DNA of 54,845 nucleotides, from NCBI GenBank assembly GCA_913774355.1, contig CAJYGB010000011.1:1-54845 (forward strand), read 5' to 3'. Position 1 is the first letter of the stretch. Each line of letters opens with the position of its first letter. A model generated the notes under the pieces. It ran no database searches, was not told the origin of the DNA, and saw only the letters and a program-made list of their open reading frames with translations. This document shows, piece after piece, positions 44,252 through 51,994 of this stretch. Made by a program: the position numbers and the translations under genes. This stretch comes from an uncultured Chryseobacterium sp. (GTDB lineage: Bacteria; Bacteroidota; Bacteroidia; Flavobacteriales; Weeksellaceae).

Positions 44252-44597
44252 GAGTGAATCTGAATAAAGTAAGATCCGGATGAATTACAGCTAATTTAAC
44301 GGGAACTTGACGTGAAATAAAATGAGTTGGCTGAAATTTAATTGATCATATTTCATCAATTGCGTCGGGCTTTAGCCCGATATGAAAATTGTAATTCCAA
44401 ATTGGCTTTAGCCGAAATTTATTGTAGGTTTGGCTAAAGCCGCTCATTATCCGCCATAGGGTAAATGGGCTAAAGCCCATTTCTATTGATATTAATATTA
44501 TACTTAGCTTATTAAAAACATTCAGCATGGCTTATGAAACTACATAACTTAATGCCATGCTTTTTTGTATCTTTCCCTAAAGAAATCCATCACCGAG
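44252..44597. other. Intergenic region with palindrome cluster
   Basis: No gene is present. The region holds the four-unit GGCTTTAGCC cluster at 44365-44482. A near-consensus -7 element, TATCTTTC (44567-44574), lies just before the AraC-type start at 44598. Confidence 0.5.
44365..44482. repeat. REP-like cluster of GGCTTTAGCC palindromes
   Basis: There are four hairpin units: TCGGGCTTTAGCCCGA (44365-44380), TTGGCTTTAGCCGAA (44402-44416), GGCTAAAGCC (44432-44441) and AAATGGGCTAAAGCCCATTT (44463-44482). The first two read TTTA and the last two TAAA in the loop, so the cluster is two units facing two inverted units. This is the layout of repetitive extragenic palindromes. Confidence 0.75.
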
Positions 44598-45455
44598 ATG
44601 CTTATTTTTGAAGACCAATACAAAAGACTGGGTTTTGAAACCTTTTCTGAAGAGAATCTGCAAAACTTTACGGAGACAAGATATACCTCCGAAATCAGAA
44701 TTTTTTATGTCCCGGCAGGATATGAACTGACGGTAGATTTTAAACAATACAGCATTGAGAAGCCGGCCCTGTTTTTTCTCACCAGTCAGCATTTGCAGGT
44801 AGAAAAGACATTAGGGGTATCCCAGCTGATTTACTACAACCGTGATTTCTACTGCATTCAGATCCATGATCAAGAAGTAGCCTGTGACGGACTGCTGTTC
44901 CATAATGTTTTTGAAATCCCTTTTGTGGAGCTTGACGACGTAGAAGATTCAGTCATTAAAAATCTATTTCAAAACATCAGGGAAGAACTCGAAGGTAAAG
45001 ATTCTTCTGCCGAGGAAATGATCCGTACGTACGTGAAGCAAATCATCATCCGAGCTACCCGCAAATGGAAACAACAGAACCTCGATCACGGAGACTTAAA
45101 AATTCCGGGGAACGAACTGGATGTTTTCAGGGATTTCAGCCGGCTGCTGGAAATCCATTTCCGGGAAAAGCATCATGTTTCAGAATATGCGGAGCTTCTT
45201 CATGTTGCACCCAAAACCTTAACTCATAAATTTAAAAACTTAAAACTGAAATCTCCGAACCAGTTTATTATTAACCGGATTTTACTGGAAGCCAAACGGC
45301 TTCTGTTTTATACGGATAAGCCCGTGAAAGAGATCGCCTACGATTTAGGCTATGAAGATCCGGCCTATTTCAACCGTCTTTTTACCGCTAAAACCGGAAA
45401 TACCCCTGCTCAGTTCAAAAAAAATTATATTTCGGGAAAAAAGTACAAGATTTAG
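44598..45455 (+). CDS. AraC family transcriptional regulator
   Basis: The product is 285 aa from MLIFEDQYKRLGFETF. The N-terminal half is a cupin-like sensor without recognisable ligand residues. The last 100 residues hold the two helix-turn-helix motifs: HHVSEYAELLHVAPKTLTHKFK and the signature PVKEIAYDLGYEDPAYFNRLFTAKTGNTPAQFKK. I use 44598 because a promoter-like TATCTTTC (44567-44574) lies between it and the first in-frame start at 44565. Its target may be the OsmC gene 88 bp downstream on the same strand, but nothing in the sequence proves it. Confidence 0.85.
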   Translation: MLIFEDQYKRLGFETFSEENLQNFTETRYTSEIRIFYVPAGYELTVDFKQYSIEKPALFFLTSQHLQVEKTLGVSQLIYYNRDFYCIQIHDQEVACDGLLFHNVFEIPFVELDDVEDSVIKNLFQNIREELEGKDSSAEEMIRTYVKQIIIRATRKWKQQNLDHGDLKIPGNELDVFRDFSRLLEIHFREKHHVSEYAELLHVAPKTLTHKFKNLKLKSPNQFIINRILLEAKRLLFYTDKPVKEIAYDLGYEDPAYFNRLFTAKTGNTPAQFKKNYISGKKYKI

Positions 45456-45491
45456 TTCTTTTTATCTAACGCTTCGGAATAATATCTGCTA

Positions 45492-45499
45492 TACCTTTG
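45492..45499 (+). promoter_or_regulatory. -7 promoter element of the osmC-like gene
   Basis: TACCTTTG matches TAnnTTTG and lies 44 bp before the ATG at 45544. No good TTG -33 element is at the usual distance, which could mean an activator is needed. Confidence 0.5.
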
Positions 45500-45543
45500 C
45501 TCTATCAAAATAACAGAGTTAACCATAATAAATTAGAAATAAT

Positions 45544-45963
45544 ATGAAACGTAACGCAACAGCCGTTTGGAACGGTACCATCAAAGAAGGAAAAGGACAT
45601 TTAACAACACAGAGCTCCACTTTAAACCAGACCCAATATTCTTTCAACAGCCGTTTTGAAGAAGGCACAGGAACCAACCCGGAAGAATTGCTGGCAGCAG
45701 CACATGCAGGATGTTTCACCATGAAACTGAGTGCAGAGCTTTCACAGGCAGGTTTCACTCCTGAGGAATTAACAACCAAATCCGTGATCACTTTAGATCC
45801 GAGTGTTGGAAAGATTACAAAATCCGAGCTTACGTTAACGGCAAAAGTTCCGGGAATCTCTGAAGAAGAGTTTCAGAAATATGCTAAAATTGCAGAAGAA
45901 GGATGTCCGGTAAGCGCCGCTTTCAACTTTGAAATTACTTTGCAGGCAACTTTAGCTAATTAA
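45544..45963 (+). CDS. OsmC/Ohr family peroxiredoxin
   Basis: The product is 139 aa. The two redox cysteines of the family are visible: AAAHAGCFTMKLS near residue 57 and EEGCPVSAAF near 123. GTNPEELLAAAHAG is the usual OsmC block. It reduces organic hydroperoxides with Cys-based chemistry in the cytoplasm and probably acts with the lipoyl system. The N-terminal KRNATAVWNGTIKEGKG is closer to OsmC than to Ohr. It has its own promoter and terminator. Confidence 0.9.
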   Translation: MKRNATAVWNGTIKEGKGHLTTQSSTLNQTQYSFNSRFEEGTGTNPEELLAAAHAGCFTMKLSAELSQAGFTPEELTTKSVITLDPSVGKITKSELTLTAKVPGISEEEFQKYAKIAEEGCPVSAAFNFEITLQATLAN

Positions 45964-46010
45964 TAATTAATACAACCTGTAAAAGATTTATTCTGGATAA
46001 ATCTTACCAT

Positions 46011-46035
46011 AAAAACGGGCTTTCGGCCCGTTTTT
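46011..46035 (+). terminator. Rho-independent terminator after the osmC-like gene
   Basis: AAAAACGGGC - TTTCG - GCCCGTTTTT is a perfect 10-bp stem. Confidence 0.93.
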
Positions 46036-46084
46036 CCATTTAAAAAAATCGGTCTGTCTCTTTCAAATAAAAATACGTCCAAAT

Positions 46085-46117
46085 AAATATACCGATCGGT
46101 ATATTTTCATATATTTG
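46085..46117 (+). promoter_or_regulatory. TetR operator palindrome and promoter
   Basis: A 22-bp perfect palindrome centred on ATATACCGATCGGTATAT spans 46085-46106, and a TATATTTG -7 element follows at 46110-46117. The palindrome covers the -33 position, so the bound TetR protein would block transcription of its own operon. The ATG is at 46135. Confidence 0.8.
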
Positions 46118-46134
46118 TATTCTCATTCAGCCCT

Positions 46135-46746
46135 ATGTCGAAAGCGGAAAAGACAAAACAATTCATTATTGAGAAAACAGCTTTTTTGTTCAATACCAAA
46201 GGCTATATTTCCACGTCTTTATCCGATATTTCTGAAGCGACCGGATTAACGAAAGGCAGCATCTACGGTAATTTTGAAAACAAAGACCAACTGGCTCTCG
46301 AAGCCTATCGATATAATGCCGGTTCGTTAAAAGCGAATATGGTCCTTGCGTTCAGTGACGACTTTCCTACTGCTGCTGATAAATTATATGCCTTTGTTGC
46401 TTTTTACAGAGAAAACTGGCATGCCGTATCTTCAGGTGGCGGATGCCCGCTGATGAATGCGGCAACAGAAGCAGACGATACGTTTCCGGATCTCAAAAAT
46501 CAGGTAAAAAAATCGTTTGACGAATGGATGGCCAAAATCTCAGAAGTAATTACCCAAGGTCAGGAAAACGGAGAGCTGAATGAAAAACCGGATGCGGAGG
46601 AATATGCCTCTTTGTTTGTAATGAACATCGAAGGCGGCATTTTGTTGTCTAAAACCACAGGCGATGAGAAATTCCTGCATCTTGCGCTGGACCATATCCT
46701 CAAAATAATTGATACAGAATTGGCCACGACATCTCCAGAAAAATAA
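46135..46746 (+). CDS. TetR/AcrR family transcriptional repressor
   Basis: The product is 203 aa. The N-terminal helix-turn-helix reads TAFLFNTKGYISTSLSDISEATGLTKGSIYGNFENKDQLALEA (about 12-54). The C-terminal ligand domain is of the YcdC/AcrR C type, with GGGCPLMNAATEADD near 101-115. It heads a three-gene operon with a thioesterase and a FabF and sits under a perfect palindrome, which fits autorepression relieved by an acyl ligand. The ligand is an inference from the neighbours. Confidence 0.9.
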   Translation: MSKAEKTKQFIIEKTAFLFNTKGYISTSLSDISEATGLTKGSIYGNFENKDQLALEAYRYNAGSLKANMVLAFSDDFPTAADKLYAFVAFYRENWHAVSSGGGCPLMNAATEADDTFPDLKNQVKKSFDEWMAKISEVITQGQENGELNEKPDAEEYASLFVMNIEGGILLSKTTGDEKFLHLALDHILKIIDTELATTSPEK

Positions 46747-46760
46747 AAATTAAATATAAT

Positions 46761-47186
46761 ATGGATAAATTAGCAGTTCTGAAAAGCTTTACCGGAAAAG
46801 AATTCACAGCTTCCCCTTCCCCGTTTATGAAATGGCTGAATCCGGTGGTGGTTTCTGCGGAAGAAGGCCGGATTGAATTTCAGTATACCGTAAGGAAGGA
46901 ATGGCTGAACCCGATGGGCAACCTTCATGGAGGTGTTACCGCTGCGATCATAGACGACATCATCGGTGCAACGATGTTTTCCCTGAATGAAGAAAATTTT
47001 ATTGTCACCATCAACAACAGCATTGATTATTTTTCAACTGCCAAAGAAAACGATCCTATTATAGCCGAAACAAAAATCATCAAAAGAGGAAAGCAATTTG
47101 TCAACGCAGAATGCGAAATCTGGAATGCGGATAAAACCCGCCTGATTGCCAGAGGAACCTCTAATTTATTCAAAATCAGCAATTAA
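46761..47186 (+). CDS. PaaI family hotdog thioesterase
   Basis: The product is 141 aa with a single hotdog fold. The active-site helix start NPMGNLHGGVTAAIIDDIIGAT (about 51-72) contains the conserved HGG with Asp two turns later. The family hydrolyses acyl- or aryl-CoA thioesters. It lies 14 bp after tetR, and its stop TAA is directly followed by the ATG of fabF, so the three genes are one operon. Substrate unknown; fatty acyl groups are likely from context. Confidence 0.87.
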   Translation: MDKLAVLKSFTGKEFTASPSPFMKWLNPVVVSAEEGRIEFQYTVRKEWLNPMGNLHGGVTAAIIDDIIGATMFSLNEENFIVTINNSIDYFSTAKENDPIIAETKIIKRGKQFVNAECEIWNADKTRLIARGTSNLFKISN

Positions 47187-48428
47187 ATGAAAAGAGTTGT
47201 TATTACAGGTCTTGGCGCAGTGACGCCTCTAGGAAATACTGTCGGGGAATTCTGGCAGAACAGCATCAACGGAACCAGCGGTGCCGGAAAAATCACCCAC
47301 TTCGACACCGAAAAATTTAAAGTCCATTTTGCCTGTGAGGTTAAAAATTTTGACCCGAAGGTTTATTTAACCCATAACGAAATCAAAAGAAGCGATCTTT
47401 TTTCTCAATATGCCATGTATTCTGCTGCTGAAGCACTGAAAGATTCCGGTCTTGAGCTTGAAAAGATGGATCCGTTTGATACCGGCGTGATCTGGGGAAC
47501 CGGACAGGGTGGCATGTGGACCTTCGAAAGCGAGGTGATGGAATTCACCAAAGGCGACGGGACTCCAAGATTCAATCCTTTTTTTGTTCCTAAATTCATT
47601 GCCAATATGGCTTCGGGAATGATCTCGATGAAATTTGGACTTCAGGGGATTAACTATACCACGATTTCGGCATGCGCTACAGGGAATACAGCCATTATGG
47701 ATGCTTTTAATTACATCCGGTTAGGAAAAGCCAAAGTAATCGTAAGCGGAGGATCTGAGGCAGCCATCACGCCTGCGTCCGTCGGAGGATTTTCCATTAT
47801 GAAAGCCATGTCTACCCGGAATGACGATTTTGCCACAGCCAGCCGCCCTTATGATGCCGAACGTGACGGATTCGTGATGGGAGAAGGAGCCGGTGCTTTA
47901 ATCTTAGAAGAATACGAACACGCCAAAGCAAGAGGTGCAAAGATCTATGCCGAACTTGCAGGCGCAGCCATGACCGCCGATGCCTATCACATGACCGCAC
48001 CGCATCCTGAAGGAACGGGAGCCATCAAAGCCATGCAACTGGCACTAAACGAAGCAGGCATCAACACCGATGACATCGATTATATTAACCCGCACGCTAC
48101 CTCCACCCCAATGGGCGACCTGATGGAACTGAACGGAATCAATAAACTTTTTAAAGGAAGCAAAAACCTGGACATCAGTGCTACCAAATCGATGACCGGG
48201 CATTTGCTGGGCGCTGCCGGAGCGGCAGAAGCCATCCTGTCGATCAAGGCCATTGAAAACGGAATCATTCCGCCGACGATTAACCTTCACAACATCGATG
48301 AAAATATTCCAAAAGATATCAATATCGTTTTTGCAGAGGCTAAAGAGAAGGATATCAATTATGCTTTAAGCAATGCTTTCGGATTCGGAGGTCATAATGC
48401 TACTTTGATTTTCAAGAAGTTTAAGTAA
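47187..48428 (+). CDS. fabF: Beta-ketoacyl-ACP synthase II
   Basis: The product is 413 aa. The thiolase-fold catalytic triad is complete: Cys in TISACATGNTAIMDA near 163, His in NPHATSTPMGD near 303, and His in SMTGHLLGAAGAAE near 340. It condenses malonyl-ACP with an acyl-ACP in fatty acid elongation. In Flavobacteriia the housekeeping fabF normally sits between acpP and rnc. This one lies in a TetR-regulated operon, so it is probably an extra, inducible copy. The window cannot confirm the other copy. Confidence 0.92.
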   Translation: MKRVVITGLGAVTPLGNTVGEFWQNSINGTSGAGKITHFDTEKFKVHFACEVKNFDPKVYLTHNEIKRSDLFSQYAMYSAAEALKDSGLELEKMDPFDTGVIWGTGQGGMWTFESEVMEFTKGDGTPRFNPFFVPKFIANMASGMISMKFGLQGINYTTISACATGNTAIMDAFNYIRLGKAKVIVSGGSEAAITPASVGGFSIMKAMSTRNDDFATASRPYDAERDGFVMGEGAGALILEEYEHAKARGAKIYAELAGAAMTADAYHMTAPHPEGTGAIKAMQLALNEAGINTDDIDYINPHATSTPMGDLMELNGINKLFKGSKNLDISATKSMTGHLLGAAGAAEAILSIKAIENGIIPPTINLHNIDENIPKDINIVFAEAKEKDINYALSNAFGFGGHNATLIFKKFK

Positions 48429-48443
48429 TTTTAAAATGAATAA

Positions 48444-48472
48444 GCTGGAAGAGTGAAGCAGGATGCTGGAAG
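48444..48472 (-). repeat. 29-nt dispersed repeat, copy 2
   Basis: On the minus strand it reads CTTCCAGCATCC, nine variable bases, CTTCCAGC, the same layout and length as 19965-19993. Confidence 0.65.
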
Positions 48473-48530
48473 TTTTTATTTACAGCATTATACTTCCGGA
48501 TCCTAAAGAAATTGAACATAATTTCTATTG

Positions 48531-48552
48531 TACGAATTTACATAAGCATCAG
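48531..48552 (+). repeat. 22-bp direct repeat, left copy
   Basis: It begins TACGAATTT and ends ATAAGCATCAG. It matches 48812-48833 except for one T/C difference. Confidence 0.75.
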
Positions 48553-48584
48553 TACATCGATTACTAAAATTCATGAATAAAATT

Positions 48585-48749
48585 AACGCAAAGTTTAATG
48601 ATGGCTCTGCTTATTTTTAAAGGGAGCAAAGGAGAGCGGCCAATGCCGCTGATGAAGCGGGCGCCTTATCCGTTCGCTTCAGCAGATCAGCTTGCTGATC
48701 CTTCTTAGCTTTCTTATATTATGCATTGTGAAAAGCAAAACTTTGCGTT
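48585..48749. repeat. 165-bp structured element with 12-bp terminal inverted repeats
   Basis: AACGCAAAGTTT (48585-48596) and AAACTTTGCGTT (48738-48749) are perfect inverted ends. Inside are three hairpins: AGCGGC-CAAT-GCCGCT (48635-48650), TGAAGCG/CGCTTCA (48653-48681) and GATCAGC-TT-GCTGATC (48685-48700). There is no open frame of note. It looks like a miniature mobile element or a structured RNA unit. Confidence 0.65.
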
Positions 48750-48781
48750 TGAAAATTCAGAAATACATTCTGTATTACATA

Positions 48782-48805
48782 AAAAGCAGCCATCGGGCTG
48801 CTTTT
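48782..48805 (-). terminator. Terminator of the porin-Dabb-cupin operon
   Basis: AAAAGCAGCC - ATCG - GGCTGCTTTT is a 10-bp perfect stem. On the minus strand it continues into TTTTT, 40 bp after the cupin stop. Confidence 0.88.
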
Positions 48806-48811
48806 CCATTA

Positions 48812-48833
48812 TACGAATTCACATAAGCATCAG
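48812..48833 (+). repeat. 22-bp direct repeat, right copy
   Basis: It begins TACGAATTC and ends ATAAGCATCAG, 281 bp from the left copy and 11 bp before the cupin gene's stop codon. Confidence 0.75.
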
Positions 48834-48844
48834 ATTAACTGAAG

Positions 48845-49330
48845 TTAGTCCTGATCTTTGTCTACAATAAAGAAATCATCGGCATCTTCCGCAATCGGGA
48901 TGTAAAGCCTTTCCCAGACTTTGCTCTTCACCATATCCCAGCTGTGACCTTTTCCTTTTAAGTCTTCTGCCAGCAATACGGTTCCTGGCTTTATCATAAA
49001 GGTGGAACCATCGGTTACTTTAAATTTAATATTTCCTTTAATAGTAATCACATACTGTCTTCTCGGTGCAGGATGTGCATTTTTTTCCCATTCCTCGGTT
49101 TTGTTGCTCATCCAGAAAGTACTGGTGTTCATGTGTTGCAGGGTTGGGATCTTTCCTTTCTCAAAAGTACAGGTCCCGTCGGGTTTGTTGATAAGCCTGA
49201 TGGCCGGAATAAACTCCGTAGTTTCCTCTGCCTTTACGCTGATGTGTTTGTGGTCGTGATCTTGTGCATTCATAAAATTCATTGTGGAAAATGCTACAAC
49301 AAGGCTTATGCCTTTAACTAAATTTTTCAT
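48845..49330 (-). CDS. Exported cupin-domain protein
   Basis: The product is 161 aa with a signal peptide (1-22, ending FMNAQ) followed by HDHKH. The cupin barrel is seen in PRRQYVITIKGNIKFKVTDGSTFMIKPGTVLLAEDLKGKGHSW (about 88-131). The usual first cupin metal histidines are not obvious, and the second motif keeps GHSW. It is the last gene of the porin-Dabb-cupin operon. It may bind or convert the small molecule that the porin admits; substrate unknown. Confidence 0.75.
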   Translation of the reverse strand: MKNLVKGISLVVAFSTMNFMNAQDHDHKHISVKAEETTEFIPAIRLINKPDGTCTFEKGKIPTLQHMNTSTFWMSNKTEEWEKNAHPAPRRQYVITIKGNIKFKVTDGSTFMIKPGTVLLAEDLKGKGHSWDMVKSKVWERLYIPIAEDADDFFIVDKDQD

Positions 49331-49347
49331 TAGGATAAAATTCTTTT

Positions 49348-49770
49348 TTATGGATTGTAAACGGTATCGTGAACCAACATTCTTTCAAAGAACGGCTTGT
49401 ATTTCTGTACGAGGACAAGGTGTTCCGGAAGTTTTCCATAAACTTCCAGTTCTTCCAGGCTGTCAAATTCCATGGAGGCATTATAGGTGAAACTGTTATC
49501 CAGTACACTTCTCGGGCTGGAATAGGCGGGTTTTCCGTAGCGGAGGTTTTTCTGGTAAGGAAGCTGCGCCAATCCTTTGAAAAAGTTTTCAAATTCCTTA
49601 ACCTCAGCTTCGGAAAGATCTTTCCGGAGCCAGAACAATAAATAATGGAAGTACACTTTTTTCTTTTTTATGGGGTTAAACATCGGTAAAGCAGAGGCCA
49701 GCATATTCCCGGAGATCAGCAGCAATGCCGAAGCCTGTACGGAGCGGAATAAAAATTTTCTTCTTTCCAT
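49348..49770 (-). CDS. Exported Dabb (stress-responsive alpha/beta barrel) protein
   Basis: The product is 140 aa. It starts MERRKFLFRSVQASALLLISG, a Tat-like signal with RR at 3-4. The ferredoxin-like dimeric alpha/beta barrel follows: VYFHYLLFWLRKDLSEAEVKEFENFFKGL and SFTYNASMEFDSLEELEVY, ending in DTVYNP. Dabb proteins include plant and bacterial enzymes and binding proteins of small molecules; this one is exported. It lies 29 bp after the porin gene and 17 bp before the cupin gene. Confidence 0.78.
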   Translation of the reverse strand: MERRKFLFRSVQASALLLISGNMLASALPMFNPIKKKKVYFHYLLFWLRKDLSEAEVKEFENFFKGLAQLPYQKNLRYGKPAYSSPRSVLDNSFTYNASMEFDSLEELEVYGKLPEHLVLVQKYKPFFERMLVHDTVYNP

Positions 49771-49799
49771 AGTAATCTGTTTTAGGAATTGTATTGCTT

Positions 49800-51122
49800 T
49801 TAATTAAAATCGATCCTGTATTTCAGGACAAACTGCCATTTGCGATCGGGAACCACGGCATTATTGCCGGGATCATTGGTAAAGACGGGACGGTTCTGTG
49901 CATCGAAAGTAAGCCTGGAAGACATTCCGTTCAAAAGCAGGGATACTCCGGCATCATAGATTACGGCATTGTCATGAAGGCCTTTCAGATCGGAAAGCTG
50001 TATCCCTACAGCAGGCTGAAGCTGCAGATCTTTCTTTTCTTTATTAAAATAAGGCAATGTTCCTCCCAATTGCAGATAATAAGTATTTCCGGTTCCGATT
50101 ACGGGCATAGCATTTCCGGCGCCGTTTAGGCTTGCCATAGAGGCATCTGCCGAAGTAGCCGGGTTATTGGTTCCGACATAGCGGACATAATTCGGGCCGT
50201 AATCGTTGTGCATCGCCATAGCGTAAGCACTTACGGAAGTTCCCTTTTCTTTATTCAGGGGCGCATCGTAGAACAGGTCTGCGGCAAAGCTATTCATATC
50301 GTCATTCACCGTGTTTTTAGCGGCGTCCTGGTGCCACATGACGTTGTGGATGTAATCGAATCCGGCTCCCAGACTCAGCACATTCTTCTTTTCTCCATAA
50401 GTTCCAGAATTGAACGGGGTGGAAATATTCTCCGTGTCCAGAAAAGCATATCGGAAATACCCTGAAAAATCTTTATGCGGCGAATTTTTACTGAATGTGG
50501 AAACATTGGGCTTCGGATCTGCGGTCGCCATCGTGTAAGGATCGGCTACGATCAGGCGGTAGTCGAATTTTCCCAGCTGCCCTTTGATGTAAGCACTGAG
50601 TTCGCGCACCTTATAATCCGTTGCTCCGGCATTGGAAGTGGCATAAGCCGGAAGATCGTACAACAATGTATTCAACGGGCCTGTAGTAAAACGGGAAAGC
50701 CCTCTCCAGGTGGAGCGTCCTGCTCCGAAAGCAATTTTATCATTAAAAGAATATTCGGCATAGGCATCCAGCAGATCGAAATAATTGCTGCCTTTCGCAT
50801 TCACATTCACATTGGTGGTTCCTCCCTGAAGCACAAACATCAGTTTTTCCGTCGGCTTGTACGTCATTTTTACCCTGCGAAGTGAAAGATCGGATACGTC
50901 TGATTTTGCATCGTTGTTGACCATACTCCCCGGATTCAGCTGGGCATACCGGGCCCACAGTTCGGCATATCCGCTGAAAGAAATATACCGGGTACGCTGT
51001 TCGTTAAGATAATGGGTAAGCGCGGGATTGCCGAAATCATTTTTTTTCTGTGCTTCCGCTGTCTGGCTCATCCCTAGTAATGAAGCGATGATAAGTCCGG
51101 TTTTAAAGCACCTTCTGTCCAT
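49800..51122 (-). CDS. Outer membrane porin (phosphate-selective-porin-like)
   Basis: The product is 440 aa with a signal peptide (1-24, ending AEAQ). Repeated amphipathic strands fill the rest: FSGYAELWARYAQLNPGS, LSLRRVKMTYKPTEKLMFVLQGG, FDLLDAYAEYSFNDKIAFGAG, and a last strand RKWQFVLKYRIDFN with an aromatic near the end. The layout resembles OprO/OprP-type porins, but no selectivity can be read. It heads the three-gene operon, and the 11-bp repeat array at 51189-51229 lies 67 bp upstream. Confidence 0.8.
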   Translation of the reverse strand: MDRRCFKTGLIIASLLGMSQTAEAQKKNDFGNPALTHYLNEQRTRYISFSGYAELWARYAQLNPGSMVNNDAKSDVSDLSLRRVKMTYKPTEKLMFVLQGGTTNVNVNAKGSNYFDLLDAYAEYSFNDKIAFGAGRSTWRGLSRFTTGPLNTLLYDLPAYATSNAGATDYKVRELSAYIKGQLGKFDYRLIVADPYTMATADPKPNVSTFSKNSPHKDFSGYFRYAFLDTENISTPFNSGTYGEKKNVLSLGAGFDYIHNVMWHQDAAKNTVNDDMNSFAADLFYDAPLNKEKGTSVSAYAMAMHNDYGPNYVRYVGTNNPATSADASMASLNGAGNAMPVIGTGNTYYLQLGGTLPYFNKEKKDLQLQPAVGIQLSDLKGLHDNAVIYDAGVSLLLNGMSSRLTFDAQNRPVFTNDPGNNAVVPDRKWQFVLKYRIDFN

Positions 51123-51188
51123 AGTATTGCAGTGCTCTTTTCGTTGTTTTGACAGGGCAAAATTAGTTTTGAAAAACCGGGAACATCG

Positions 51189-51229
51189 TTAGAAAACTAT
51201 TAGAAAATCTTTAGAAAACCATTAAACGG
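51189..51229. promoter_or_regulatory. 11-bp-periodic direct repeats, likely OmpR-type operator
   Basis: TTAGAAAA occurs at 51189, 51200 and 51211, and TTAAACGG at 51222, so four units are spaced exactly 11 bp apart. They lie between the divergent porin operon and the response regulator gene. One-turn spacing of direct repeats is the pattern of dimeric OmpR/PhoB regulators. Confidence 0.7.
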
Positions 51230-51262
51230 GAGATTCCGTTTTTCCGGAAGTAAAATATAAAA

Positions 51263-51270
51263 TACCTTTG
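51263..51270 (+). promoter_or_regulatory. -7 element of the response regulator gene
   Basis: TACCTTTG matches TAnnTTTG. The 11-bp repeats lie directly upstream, and no TTG is at the normal distance. This suggests activation by the bound regulator. Confidence 0.5.
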
Positions 51271-51351
51271 TATGGGATTTGTACGGCGTCGGAATCTAGG
51301 CTTTTAAAAAGCACCTTCCGGCTCATCTTCCCACCTGAAACAGTATTCCAG

Positions 51352-51994
51352 ATGAAAATTTTAATCATAGAAGACAATGCCCGGGTTTCCGCCTTGCTGA
51401 AACGGGGCCTTAAAAGCCAGGGCTATCAGATCTATATTTCGGAAGATGCGGAAGACGCCCTGGTTTTAGCAGACCGGATTGCATTCGGCCTGCTCATTAC
51501 GGACATTATGCTTCCGCAGATGAACGGGATTAAATTCAGTAAAATCATTAAGCAGAAACATCCGGACCTGCCGATTATTATGCTTACCACCCTGGGGACC
51601 ATCGATGAAAAGATCGAGGGTTTCAATGCCGGGGCCGATGATTATATGGTGAAACCTTTTGAGATCAGGGAACTGTATGCCCGGATAAAAGCCGTGCTGC
51701 TGAGGAAATCATCATTGCCGAAAAAAAAAAGAGCAGCCGGATCTTATTCAGTATCATCAGCTGGTAATCCATCAGAAGACCAACCACGTATTCCGGGACG
51801 GAAAAGAAATTACCCTGACCCCGAAGGAATTCAAACTGCTGGTTTTCCTGATGACCCATGCAGAGCGCATCCTGACCCGGGAAGAAATTGCCGAAAATGT
51901 CTGGGGCAACCATTTTGATACCGGAACCAATTATATTGATGTCTATATTGCCTATCTGCGCAAGAAAATAGATAAAGATTTTGATGAAAACTGA
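51352..51994 (+). pseudogene. OmpR-family response regulator, frameshifted at an A10 run
   Basis: The receiver domain is intact: MKILIIEDNARVSALL, phospho-acceptor Asp in LLITDIMLPQMNG, Thr in MLTTLGT, and Lys in YMVKPFE. At 51721-51730 ten A's shift the frame; the unshifted reading then runs out of register to 51918. With nine A's it would read LPKKKEQPDLIQYHQ and continue as a normal winged helix (ITLTPKEFKLLVFLM, TNYIDVYIAYLRKKIDK) to TGA at 51992. So one extra A separates this from a full 213-residue regulator. It could be a mutation, an on/off slippage site or a sequencing error. The kinase start overlaps its end. Confidence 0.82.

Larger units (their letters stand above)
48429..48844. 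other. 416-bp intergenic region rich in repeats
   Basis: No gene. From left to right it holds a 29-nt dispersed repeat (48444-48472), a 22-bp direct repeat (48531-48552), a 165-bp inverted-repeat element (48585-48749), a terminator (48782-48805) and the second direct repeat (48812-48833). No terminator is visible close to the fabF stop. Confidence 0.65.

Noticed and set aside
44365..44482. CRISPR array
   Set aside because: The repeated units are palindromes in two orientations with irregular spacing and no spacers, so a REP-like cluster fits better.
50208..50885. Plus-strand frames opposite the porin gene
   Set aside because: They are shadows of the porin reading frame, with no start signals or recognisable domains.
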